Shown one piece after another: positions 8,082 through 16,120 of a stretch of DNA of 64,000 bases; positions within the stretch are counted from its first letter, which is position 1; every line of letters begins with the position of its first letter. Below the pieces are notes generated by a model, which searched no databases, had not been told where the DNA came from, and saw only the letters and a program-made list of their open reading frames with translations. Where the stretch lies: the NCBI GenBank assembly GCA_964522105.1, contig CAZFVA010000001.1, positions 124,001 through 188,000 on the forward strand, in the 5' to 3' direction. Source of the stretch: JAGOFO01 sp964522105. Lineage in GTDB: Bacteria; Myxococcota_A; UBA9042; DTJE01. The position numbers were made by a program, and so were the translations under genes.

Positions 8082-9362
8082 TCAGCGACCGTCAATCTTC
8101 GACGATCCACCGTTATAACCGCTTGTTCTGAAAGAATTTTCAGGCGTACACTTTGAATACGACTGACTTTCAAATTCACTGCCGCCGACAGAACTGAAGA
8201 TCATGCTGCCATTGTCGTTGGTGTTCATTTCATTCGGATTGGCCCTGGCGCCAAAGCCGAGATTTTCCATGACACTGCCAAAACGACGCGTGCGTACGTT
8301 GAACTGACTGACCGGGGCCGAATCTGCAAACGGCATCGGACGTGAACCTGACATGAAGTCTTCGTCCTGGCTGACTATTGGCAGGGGCTCGCGGATCGAT
8401 TCAATGTCGTCCATTCCGGACGCAATAATCGTGACTTTAACTTTCTCGCCAAGGCGGTCATCTTCGGCGAGGCCGAAGCTGATGTTGCCATTTTCATCAA
8501 GGCATTCGCGGACGCGTTCCATGATGATTCCGGCTTCTTCAAGGGTGCCGCTCGGACCCTGAATGATGTTGATCAGGATGCTTCTGGCACCTTCGACCGG
8601 GGTGTCTTCCATAAGCGGGTTGCACAGGGCCATGTGGACCGCGTTTTCAGCCCTGTTGGAGCCTTCGCCGATACCTGTGCCGATGACGCACTGACCGCAG
8701 TTCTCCAGAACCGACTTCACGTCTTCAAAGTCGCGGTTGATATAACCGGGACGGGTAACCAGCTCGACGACTCCGGCGACCGCGTCGCACAGAATCTGGT
8801 CAAAACGCTGGAAGGCGTTACGGGAAGGGACGCCCTTTGACATCTTCAGCATCTTGTCATTCGGGATCGTAACAAACGCATCGACATGGGATTTCAGTTC
8901 TTCAAGGCCCGCCCATGCACGGTCGTTTTTGACACGGCCATCCCACGAAAATGGCATCGTCGCGACAGCAACGGTCAGAATGCCCATTGAACGCGCGATT
9001 TCGCCGATGACTGGCGTTGCGCCGGTACCTGTTCCACCGCCCAGACCGGTCGGAAGAACGACCATGTGCGCGCCACGCAGAATCTCTTCAATGGCCTTAC
9101 GTTCCTGCATCGCAGCGTCACGGCCCTTGACGGGGTCGCCGCCGGTTCCATGGCCCTGTGTCGGTCCTGACAGCGCAAGCCTGATGTCTGCGCGTGACTG
9201 GCTCAGATGCTGAGCGTCAGTGTTCACCGCGATGTACTGCACGCCGGTGATTTCATTTTCAATCATCGTATTGACGGCATTAACGCCGCCGCTGCCTACG
9301 CCAACGACCTTGATGACTGCTCCGATTGCGTTTTCGACGCTGTCCACGATTTCAAAACCCAT
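8082..9362 (-). CDS. ftsZ: Cell division GTPase FtsZ
   Basis: 426-residue tubulin homologue that forms the Z-ring. Seen: GVGSGG near the N-terminus, the tubulin signature GGGTGTG at 108-114, and the T7 catalytic loop NRDFEDV with D211. The start at 9362 is chosen because AGGGGGT sits 5 bases upstream; the longer frame to 9398 would run into an intercistronic hairpin. The variable tail from about residue 335 is Ser/Asn/Gly-rich and ends in SSKIDGR. No DIPxFLR-like C-terminal peptide, the usual docking site for FtsA, is visible, and the other two frames past the stop do not restore one. It is the last gene of the dcw cluster. Confidence 0.97.
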   Translation of the reverse strand: MGFEIVDSVENAIGAVIKVVGVGSGGVNAVNTMIENEITGVQYIAVNTDAQHLSQSRADIRLALSGPTQGHGTGGDPVKGRDAAMQERKAIEEILRGAHMVVLPTGLGGGTGTGATPVIGEIARSMGILTVAVATMPFSWDGRVKNDRAWAGLEELKSHVDAFVTIPNDKMLKMSKGVPSRNAFQRFDQILCDAVAGVVELVTRPGYINRDFEDVKSVLENCGQCVIGTGIGEGSNRAENAVHMALCNPLMEDTPVEGARSILINIIQGPSGTLEEAGIIMERVRECLDENGNISFGLAEDDRLGEKVKVTIIASGMDDIESIREPLPIVSQDEDFMSGSRPMPFADSAPVSQFNVRTRRFGSVMENLGFGARANPNEMNTNDNGSMIFSSVGGSEFESQSYSKCTPENSFRTSGYNGGSSKIDGR

Positions 9363-9399
9363 CTCGTACCCCCTGTTGATGCCGGTAACACATTTCAAA

Positions 9400-9415
9400 A
9401 GTCCCCGAAGGGACT
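9400..9415 (-). other. UUCG-tetraloop hairpin between ftsA and ftsZ
   Basis: On the minus strand AGTCCC-TTCG-GGGACT forms a perfect 6-bp stem with the very stable UUCG loop, followed by TTTTG. It lies in the 66-base gap between the ftsA stop and the ftsZ start. It could be a weak terminator, a processing site or a stability element for ftsZ mRNA. Confidence 0.6.
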
Positions 9416-9428
9416 GCCCATAACGTAA

Positions 9429-10679
9429 CTAGAACAAATAGTTCACGACCCTTTTTAATAGACCGCTCAGCCCGCTGCCTGGCTGGGCCCCTGCCGACCT
9501 GGGACACATCGGCGACGCACCTTCGTCCTGAATTGTCATTGCCCCGTACAGTGCTGTTCCCCACGCGGCGGAAAGGCCGGGATTGCTGTCCATTATTGAC
9601 TTCAAGCCCTTGATATTGCAGGGGTTGCCGATACGGACCGGGATTCCAAGGATTTCATCTGCAATCTCGGTGATGCCGGACAGACGGGCCGACCCGCCAG
9701 AGATAACCATGCCGGCCGCCAGCTTCTGCAGGTCAACGGTCCGGCTCAGCTTTTCACCGATATGTGTAAACATCTCGACGACTGTCGGCTGAATGATGTC
9801 TTCAACCAGTGTTCTGCGGCTGATTTCACAGGCGCCCCGACCACCGACCGTGACTACCTTCAGGTTTTCAGAAGCGTCGTATGTGCTCTGCCATGCTGAT
9901 CCGAACCGAATCTTGGTGTCTTCGGCACACGCCACCGGGGTCCGCAGGCTGCGACTGATGGCTGTCGTAATCAGGTCGCCGCCGACATCGATTACGCCGG
10001 TCCATTCGGGACGACCGTCAATCCAGATCTGAACGTCAGTTGTGCCGCCGCCCATGTCGAGCATGACGACTCCCATTTCCTTTTCTTCATCTTCCAGAAC
10101 CGCAAGAGCTGTGGCCAGCGGGGCCGCCACAAAATCACGGACGCGCAGCGATGCGCCTTCAACGCAGCGGCGAATGTTGTCAACGGCGGCTTTCGAAGCA
10201 ATGATCATGTGAACGTCGGCTTCAAGCTGAATGCCTGACATTCCGATCGGATCCCTGATTCCTTCGTGCTTATCCAGAATGTACTGTCTTGGTACGACAC
10301 TGACGATCATGCAATCGTCGGGAATCCTTACGGCCATCGCGTTCTGAAGGACGCTGGCGACATCGCCGCGCGTTACTTCAGTGCACTTCTGGTGGTAATA
10401 CGAGCCGCGATTGTTCATACTGTAAATGTGCGTACCACTTACGCACACCAGCACGTCACCAAGCTCGCATCCAGACATCTGTTCGGCGTCAGCCTTGGCA
10501 CGCGCAATCGCCTTGACGGTTTCATTGATTGAAACCACACGTCCGGCGTCAAGGCCCTCGCAGGGGGCTGTTCCGACGCCCAGAACGGTCACTCCCTCGG
10601 AAGTGACCTCAGCGATGACAATCACAATCTCGGAGCTTCCAAGATCCAATGCTCCAAGAATTTCGCGTTTACCCTTCAT
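9429..10679 (-). CDS. ftsA: Cell division protein FtsA
   Basis: 416-residue actin-like ATPase that tethers FtsZ to the inner membrane. Seen: the phosphate-1 loop ALDLGSSEI near residue 10, phosphate-2 LDMGGGTTDV near 215, and the adenosine motif VISGGSARLSGI near 335. The last residues, GLLKRVVNYLF, form the amphipathic membrane-targeting helix. Length and architecture are normal. It lies 23 bases after ftsQ and 66 before ftsZ in the dcw order. Its usual partner, the C-terminal peptide of FtsZ, is not recognisable in this window. Confidence 0.95.
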   Translation of the reverse strand: MKGKREILGALDLGSSEIVIVIAEVTSEGVTVLGVGTAPCEGLDAGRVVSINETVKAIARAKADAEQMSGCELGDVLVCVSGTHIYSMNNRGSYYHQKCTEVTRGDVASVLQNAMAVRIPDDCMIVSVVPRQYILDKHEGIRDPIGMSGIQLEADVHMIIASKAAVDNIRRCVEGASLRVRDFVAAPLATALAVLEDEEKEMGVVMLDMGGGTTDVQIWIDGRPEWTGVIDVGGDLITTAISRSLRTPVACAEDTKIRFGSAWQSTYDASENLKVVTVGGRGACEISRRTLVEDIIQPTVVEMFTHIGEKLSRTVDLQKLAAGMVISGGSARLSGITEIADEILGIPVRIGNPCNIKGLKSIMDSNPGLSAAWGTALYGAMTIQDEGASPMCPRSAGAQPGSGLSGLLKRVVNYLF

Positions 10680-10702
10680 ATCGGCCTCCCGAAAAGTGCC
10701 TG

Positions 10703-11650
10703 TTAAAACGAATCCATGCGGGTAAGTGGCCGCATCTCTTCGTCATTTTCACTACCTTTATGACACCGCAACGTAACTGAACCGGGACTGGACTCGTTAT
10801 CCAGAAACATTTCCTCGATCTCAAGACCACGATCGGCAGCTATCTCGACTGCTTTGGCCATGCGACTGACTTTGTCCTCGAAGGGGGCAAAACCGAACAC
10901 GACCGTCGGTCTGGCCGGCATCTTCAGCGCAAATCCCATGGCCGGCTGCCACGACACTGTCACGCCGCCTGCAACCCATTCAGGCTGCGAAGCTTCCATT
11001 GATGCAACCAGCCTGATGGCGCTTAAAACCACGCCTTCGACAGATTCAATTCTCTGTGAATTCAGAAGCTTTTCGTGTTCAATCCTTGCCTTCACCTGCC
11101 ACACGGTTTCTTCTGCGGCGACCGGTACAACGATCGGTTCCAGCTTTTCTTCCAGGCCCTCAAGCAGAGGCAGTCCGGCCGCCCAGTCAGGCTCGACGCC
11201 GGGAATCTGACGGCCCTGCGCGTTGAACGATGTAAGACCCTTGCGATCAGATACCAGGATTACAGGACGCGCTTCGCGGACCCTGATTGTGAGCGTGTCC
11301 GGCAGAACCTTTTCCACGGCGACCCATTCGATCCGCGCATCCTCTAAACATGTTCTTTCAACACTGCCGGTAAGCAGTGAAAATATCTCGGTTTTTCCGG
11401 GCTGAAGGCCGCATGCACTTTCAATCTCGGAAGGATCAAGTCTGTCAGTTCCACACACTTCAACCGTCTTAAGGACAAAATGATCTGTTGAGCCGAGCAC
11501 ATTAACAGCCTCAAAAATCCCGTATCCGACGACACCGATGGCGGAACATATCAGGATGGCGGGGCCGGTCTTTTTCAGACCTTTAAGGACGGAAGAACAC
11601 ACACCCCTGCATCTCTGGGAAAAGGTGAGAATTCTGCGATTTCCTGCCAT
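10703..11650 (-). CDS. ftsQ: Cell division protein FtsQ (POTRA domain)
   Basis: About 315 residues: a basic cytoplasmic N-terminus, one transmembrane helix around 30-55, a POTRA domain beginning at FVLKTVEVCGTDRL (about 75-150) and the FtsQ/DivIB beta-domain with PDTLTIRVREARPVIL. It is a bitopic inner-membrane divisome protein that bridges FtsA/FtsK to FtsLB. The second ATG (11650) is preferred because AGGGG then has a 6-7 base spacing; the ATG at 11656 would lie 2 bases from it. It is 14 bases from the murB stop and 23 from ftsA. The position before ftsA supports the call more than sequence identity, which is low in this family. Confidence 0.88.
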   Translation of the reverse strand: MAGNRRILTFSQRCRGVCSSVLKGLKKTGPAILICSAIGVVGYGIFEAVNVLGSTDHFVLKTVEVCGTDRLDPSEIESACGLQPGKTEIFSLLTGSVERTCLEDARIEWVAVEKVLPDTLTIRVREARPVILVSDRKGLTSFNAQGRQIPGVEPDWAAGLPLLEGLEEKLEPIVVPVAAEETVWQVKARIEHEKLLNSQRIESVEGVVLSAIRLVASMEASQPEWVAGGVTVSWQPAMGFALKMPARPTVVFGFAPFEDKVSRMAKAVEIAADRGLEIEEMFLDNESSPGSVTLRCHKGSENDEEMRPLTRMDSF

Positions 11651-11664
11651 CGTCATACCCCTGT

Positions 11665-12618
11665 CTAAGGCAATTCCTTGATCCAGCGATCTGCACCGCG
11701 ACCAACGATCTTTACTTCCCGTGTCAACTGGACGCCCTTCGAAACTGCGACCGTGTTTCTTACCTGCATGGCCAGATTCAGAAGGTCATCAGCCGTAGCG
11801 CCGCCACCGTTCATCAGGAAATTTGCATGCTTTTGCGAAACGACCGCGCCACCAACCTGTGTACCTTTAAGTCCGCATTCTTCAATCAACTGACCGGCAA
11901 AAAGCCCGGCTTCCGGATCGGGGTTTCTGAAGAACGAGCCGGCTGTTCCCGACGCCGGGGGATGATTGTTCCGACGCAGTTCAGACAGACAACGGGCAAT
12001 TTCTTCGCAGTCCTGCGAACGGCCCGGATTCAGGGTGAACGTCGCCGAAGTCAGGACCTCATCATCATTCAGGGAAGAAGTCCGGTACCCCAGATTCAGT
12101 TCTGACGCCTTAACGACGCGGCGACCACGTTTCGAAATGGTCTCGACTTCCACCAGCGAGCAGTCCACGTATCCGTACCTGGTCCCGGCATTCATGGCCA
12201 CCGCGCCGCCGATCGTTCCCGGAATTCCGGTCAAGTATTCAAGTCCAGAAAATCCAGCGCGACAGACGGCGGCAAGCAGAACAGCAATGTTCAGGCCGGC
12301 GCCCGCCGTAACGATTGGCTGACCGTCAGGGGCGAAATTGATTCCGCTCAATCCGGATCCCGGGACCACGACAGCGCCGTCGATTCCTTCGTCCATTACA
12401 AGCAGATTTGAACCGGCACCAGATACGATCCAGGGGCAGTTGGCCGCAGCCAGTTCACAAAGCACCGCCTCGATTGCCGATGCAGATTCGCATGTGACAT
12501 AAAGGTCCGCCGGGCCGCCGATCTGAAGCGTCGTGTGACGGCTCATCGGTTCCATTTCGCGGACTTCGACGCCGTCGATTCCACGAAGTGCCACAGCGAT
12601 TTGACCCGATGCCTTCAT
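11665..12618 (-). CDS. murB: UDP-N-acetylenolpyruvoylglucosamine reductase MurB
   Basis: 317-residue FAD enzyme that reduces UDP-GlcNAc-enolpyruvate to UDP-MurNAc in the cytoplasm. Seen: the FAD-binding segment GAGSNLLVMDEGIDGAV near 65-85, YLTGIPGTIGGAVAMNAG near 125-145, and the catalytic serine in GSFFRNP near 225, with the C-terminal substrate domain around QKHANFLMN. Normal length for type II MurB. It overlaps murG by 4 bases (ATGA), so the two are translationally coupled. Confidence 0.95.
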   Translation of the reverse strand: MKASGQIAVALRGIDGVEVREMEPMSRHTTLQIGGPADLYVTCESASAIEAVLCELAAANCPWIVSGAGSNLLVMDEGIDGAVVVPGSGLSGINFAPDGQPIVTAGAGLNIAVLLAAVCRAGFSGLEYLTGIPGTIGGAVAMNAGTRYGYVDCSLVEVETISKRGRRVVKASELNLGYRTSSLNDDEVLTSATFTLNPGRSQDCEEIARCLSELRRNNHPPASGTAGSFFRNPDPEAGLFAGQLIEECGLKGTQVGGAVVSQKHANFLMNGGGATADDLLNLAMQVRNTVAVSKGVQLTREVKIVGRGADRWIKELP

Positions 12619-13724
12619 CGTTTCACCAATCCCGCAATCCCTTCTGCTATCTGCGCAGCGGCGTCCCTGCGTCCCGCTGAAACGGCGGCCGCAGACATCA
12701 AATTCAAACTGTCCGGGCTGCCAAGAATCGATGCCACCGTGGCAGCCACAGCTTCCACATCAAAATTTTCTTCCCGGGTCATGATTGCGGCGCCGGCCGT
12801 TGCCAGGTCCATTGCGTTATGGGCCTGATGATCGTCAGCCGCCGCGGCGAAAGGTACGAACAGCGCCGGAAGTCCAACGACTGCGACCTCGGAAACGGTA
12901 CCGGCACCCGACCTGCAGATAATGAAATCAGCCCAGGCGTATGCCTCGGCCATGTTCTGAATGTATTCACTTACGACAGCTTCAACGCCAAGCTCGCGAT
13001 AGCGCGCTGCCACCGAACCTGCATTACCAAGTCCACACTGATGACGCACTTCCAGCGATGCCGAACCGGGCTGCAGCTTTGACAGCAAAGCCGCCGCAAC
13101 TTCCGGGACCGTTTGATTCAGGAACCGTGAACCCTGGGAACCACCGATTACCAGAATCCTGTGACCGGGGGCTGTCCACGCCGATTTTTTAACTTCAAGT
13201 ATTGATGGCCTGACCGGAGTCCCCGTCATGATTGCGTCCTTGCGTCCGAGCCTGGCTGCTGCACCCGCAAACGACACAAAAACCTTTCGCGCCCGGCGGG
13301 CAAGAATCCGATTCGTTATCCCGGGAATTGAGTTGGCCTCAAAAACCGTTGTCGGGATTCCCATCAGCGACGCCGCCATCACAAAAGGACCGGAAGTAAA
13401 GCCACCAAAACCAGCGACAACATCCGGCTGCAGTTCATGCACCAGACGGCCTGCCCTGAGAAGCGAACCGGGGATTGAAAGCGCGCCCTTTACACGTCCG
13501 ACAAGCCCCATCGTCTTGATTCTGCCGACCTTCAGGGAACGGACCGGAATGCCCGCGTTGACCAGTATCTGCTTCTCGACCGCCTCACCGCTTGTGACAA
13601 GGACCACGTCAAATCCCATCTGACGAAGGACAGCCCCTGTTTCCACGGCAGGAAGAAGATGCCCGCCGGTCTGGGCGCCGGCAAGGGCGACTTTGACTGG
13701 CTTTGCTGGACAACCGGTCTTCAT
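12615..13724 (-). CDS. murG: MurG lipid II glycosyltransferase
   Basis: 369-residue GT28 enzyme that adds GlcNAc to lipid I on the inner face of the membrane. Seen: the N-terminal glycine-rich loop ALAGAQTGGHLLPA, GFGGFTSGP near 105, the lipid-acceptor loop NSIPGITNRILA, a second G-loop IGGSQGSRFLN near 190, and the UDP-GlcNAc site CRSGAGTVSEV. Full length. It overlaps ftsW by one base (TGATG) and murB by four. Confidence 0.95.
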   Translation of the reverse strand: MKTGCPAKPVKVALAGAQTGGHLLPAVETGAVLRQMGFDVVLVTSGEAVEKQILVNAGIPVRSLKVGRIKTMGLVGRVKGALSIPGSLLRAGRLVHELQPDVVAGFGGFTSGPFVMAASLMGIPTTVFEANSIPGITNRILARRARKVFVSFAGAAARLGRKDAIMTGTPVRPSILEVKKSAWTAPGHRILVIGGSQGSRFLNQTVPEVAAALLSKLQPGSASLEVRHQCGLGNAGSVAARYRELGVEAVVSEYIQNMAEAYAWADFIICRSGAGTVSEVAVVGLPALFVPFAAAADDHQAHNAMDLATAGAAIMTREENFDVEAVAATVASILGSPDSLNLMSAAAVSAGRRDAAAQIAEGIAGLVKR

Positions 13725-14965
13725 CAGGCATTTCCTCCTGTCTCGGACCCGGACTGTTCAGTTTTTTCAAAGGACTTCAGGAATTCCTCGGCCACCACTT
13801 TTTCACCAGTTGCATCTATATGAATACGTTGAAGAATTCCCACGCACGCAATCGACACGATCATCGCCGTACCACCGTAACTCATGAACGGGCAGACAAG
13901 GCCCTTGGTCGGCATCAGCCCGACATTTACACAAAGGTGCAGTACTGCGGGCATGACAAGAAGGATTGTGATCGAAAAAGCCAGATTTCTTCTGAATATG
14001 TCTTCACTGCGTCTGGCAATCATGTAACCACGGACGGCGATAACGGCGTACAGCACACATATGCAAATAATGCCTACAAATCCAAGCTCTTCTGCGCCGA
14101 CAGCGAAAATGAAATCGGTGTTCGATTCAGGCAGGTTTTTCAAAATATGGAACGAGCCGTGGCCAATTCCTTTACCGAACAGGCCGCCGGCACCGATCGT
14201 CGTGACTGCCTGGTCCAGATGGAAGCCGATACCCCTTCTTGTTTCATCCGGGAACAGCCATCCGACAATACGGAACACTTTGACGCGGTCGATGAAGAAA
14301 ATCACCACGCCGGCAACAGTGAACGTACCGAAAAACATCAGTGCATTCTTCGCGTTAAGTCCGGTGACAAACAGCATCACAAGCATGATTGTGCCGATGA
14401 TAACTGCCGTTCCGACGTCGGGCAGAATGGCGATGGGACCCGCAACAGCGCCGCAGAGGAATAGAAGAAATCCAAGAGCTCTCTTCCAGTCATTGAGGTC
14501 TGTTGCGTTCTTGTGCAGGAACATCGCCAGATAGATTGCCCAGCACGCCTTAATGACTTCGGTCGGCTGGAAAGACATGCCCAGCAGTTCCAGCCAGCGT
14601 TTCGAACCGCCTTTGTCGGACGCGAAGCCGGGGATGAACTTCATGGCAAGAATCAGTGGAATTCCAATCAGAATCGTGACTGTCGCCAGCTTCGAGAGCA
14701 TCTCGGGGCTGATGTAACGTACGAACATGAATGCAATCGCGCCAAGTCCGATCGACACCAGGTGATGACGCAGGAACGAAGTTCTTTCAGCGTCGCTGAT
14801 ATCAAGACCGGGGTTGATTGTCGTCGAGAACACCAGCAACGAACCTATCGAGGCCAGGGCAAGGACCGCCACCAGAAGGGCCATATCATAGCGACCCACC
14901 ATCATCGTCACTTCACGCGCCGACGTAGTTCTGGTTTTTGTCCGTTCCACTTTTCCACCTTCCAT
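13724..14965 (-). CDS. ftsW: FtsW, SEDS peptidoglycan polymerase
   Basis: 413-residue SEDS-family glycan polymerase that works with FtsI in septal wall synthesis. Ten membrane segments fit. Seen: GGSKRWLELLGMSFQPTE near residue 135, the LPDVGTAVIIG segment near 180, and the C-terminal PFMSYGGTAMIV signature. The start is uncertain. The ATG at 14965 directly abuts a GC palindrome and has no Shine-Dalgarno, whereas a GTG at 14950 has GAAGGTGG a few bases upstream. The residues before about 20 are not conserved in the family, so either start is possible. A 45-base gap separates it from mraY, where murD stands in many dcw clusters. Confidence 0.94.
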   Translation of the reverse strand: MEGGKVERTKTRTTSAREVTMMVGRYDMALLVAVLALASIGSLLVFSTTINPGLDISDAERTSFLRHHLVSIGLGAIAFMFVRYISPEMLSKLATVTILIGIPLILAMKFIPGFASDKGGSKRWLELLGMSFQPTEVIKACWAIYLAMFLHKNATDLNDWKRALGFLLFLCGAVAGPIAILPDVGTAVIIGTIMLVMLFVTGLNAKNALMFFGTFTVAGVVIFFIDRVKVFRIVGWLFPDETRRGIGFHLDQAVTTIGAGGLFGKGIGHGSFHILKNLPESNTDFIFAVGAEELGFVGIICICVLYAVIAVRGYMIARRSEDIFRRNLAFSITILLVMPAVLHLCVNVGLMPTKGLVCPFMSYGGTAMIVSIACVGILQRIHIDATGEKVVAEEFLKSFEKTEQSGSETGGNA

Positions 14966-14980
14966 CCGACCCGGGGTCGG
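14966..14980. other. GC-rich palindrome between mraY and ftsW
   Basis: CCGACCC at 14966-14972 and GGGTCGG at 14974-14980 are perfect complements around one base. It abuts the annotated ftsW start, inside the only sizeable gap (45 bases) of the upper dcw cluster. Function unknown. Confidence 0.5.
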
Positions 14981-15010
14981 ACGTTCTTGCGCAAAGCGCG
15001 GTGACCCTGT

Positions 15011-16120
15011 CTATCTGACCTTGATCGAGCCAAGCGCAACCAGCGCCAGCAGCAGGCTGACTATCCAGAAACGCACAACAATCTTGGGTTCTGCCCACCC
15101 CATCTTCTCGAACGAGTGATGGACCGGACTCATTGGAAAAATTCGTTTACCGGTAAGTTTGAACGACGTCGTCTGAAGGATGACGCTCAGCGCTTCGAAC
15201 AGGAAGACACCGAAAATCACGATTGAAATCAGTTCATTCTTGGTAAGCAGGGCAACGGTGCCAAGCATCGAGCCAAGGCCGAGTGCCCCGGTGTCGCCCA
15301 TGAATATTTCAGCAGGATAAGTATTATAGTAAAGGAATCCGATAGTTGCGCCCATGATGGCCGCGCACAGAATCGACAGTTCAGTTGCCCCGACGACCTT
15401 CGGAATCAACAGATATCTGGACACATCGAACGAGCCAAGTTTTGCGCCTGTCAGGTACGCCATGATAAGCAGCGCGGCCGATGCGGTCAGTATCGGACCG
15501 GCAGCCAGGCCATCAAGCCCGTCAGTCAGGTTGGTTGCGTTGGCAGTTCCGACCACCAGCATTCCTGCCAGCGCCAGATAGATAACCATCGGCAGTTCGA
15601 TCCAGTACTTTTCCGCGCTCAGGAACGGAATGTACAGTTTCAGATCGTAGCCGGTGTCGGCCGTCATATAGGTCAGGAACCAGCCCATCGTGCCCAGTAC
15701 GACTACAAACTCGACAGCAAGGCGAACCTTGCCCGACAGCCCGGCTGAATGCCTTTTCAGAAGCTTGCTGATGTCATCAAGGAATCCAACAAGTGAAAAC
15801 GCGAAGCCGACCGCCATCGTGATGATGACCAACGGGTTCGTCAGACGACACCACAGCAACCCGGAAACAAGGATCGAAATCATTATCAGAACGCCGCCCA
15901 TTGTTGGCGTGCCGGCCTTTGACATATGGGACTTGGGGCCGTCTTCACGAATGACCTGACCGACCTTGTTTTTCTGCAGCAGCTTTATGAAAGCCGGGTA
16001 CAGCAGAATGCAAATCAACAGCGAAGTTATGAACGCGGCCATGGCGCGGAACGAGACGTACCTGACCAGATTCAACGAGCTGAAGTAGTGACGAAGGTAT
16101 TCGGCCAGATAAAATATCAT
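15011..16120 (-). CDS. mraY: Phospho-MurNAc-pentapeptide transferase MraY
   Basis: 369-residue polytopic inner-membrane enzyme that makes lipid I from UDP-MurNAc-pentapeptide and undecaprenyl phosphate. Seen: GTPTMGG near 70, the catalytic region NATNLTDGLDGLA near 195, the acidic segment FMGDTGALGLG near 275, and the HHSFEKMGWAE histidine motif near 340. Length and about ten helices are normal. It begins immediately after the murF stop. Confidence 0.96.
   Translation of the reverse strand: MIFYLAEYLRHYFSSLNLVRYVSFRAMAAFITSLLICILLYPAFIKLLQKNKVGQVIREDGPKSHMSKAGTPTMGGVLIMISILVSGLLWCRLTNPLVIITMAVGFAFSLVGFLDDISKLLKRHSAGLSGKVRLAVEFVVVLGTMGWFLTYMTADTGYDLKLYIPFLSAEKYWIELPMVIYLALAGMLVVGTANATNLTDGLDGLAAGPILTASAALLIMAYLTGAKLGSFDVSRYLLIPKVVGATELSILCAAIMGATIGFLYYNTYPAEIFMGDTGALGLGSMLGTVALLTKNELISIVIFGVFLFEALSVILQTTSFKLTGKRIFPMSPVHHSFEKMGWAEPKIVVRFWIVSLLLALVALGSIKVR

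Noticed and set aside
7941..8156. Open frame of 71 codons on the plus strand after the dipeptidase
   Set aside because: It runs into the ftsZ 3' end, has low-complexity Arg-rich content and no ribosome-binding site.
14966..15010. murD remnant between mraY and ftsW
   Set aside because: Only 45 bases, without Mur-ligase coding content; only the palindrome is there.
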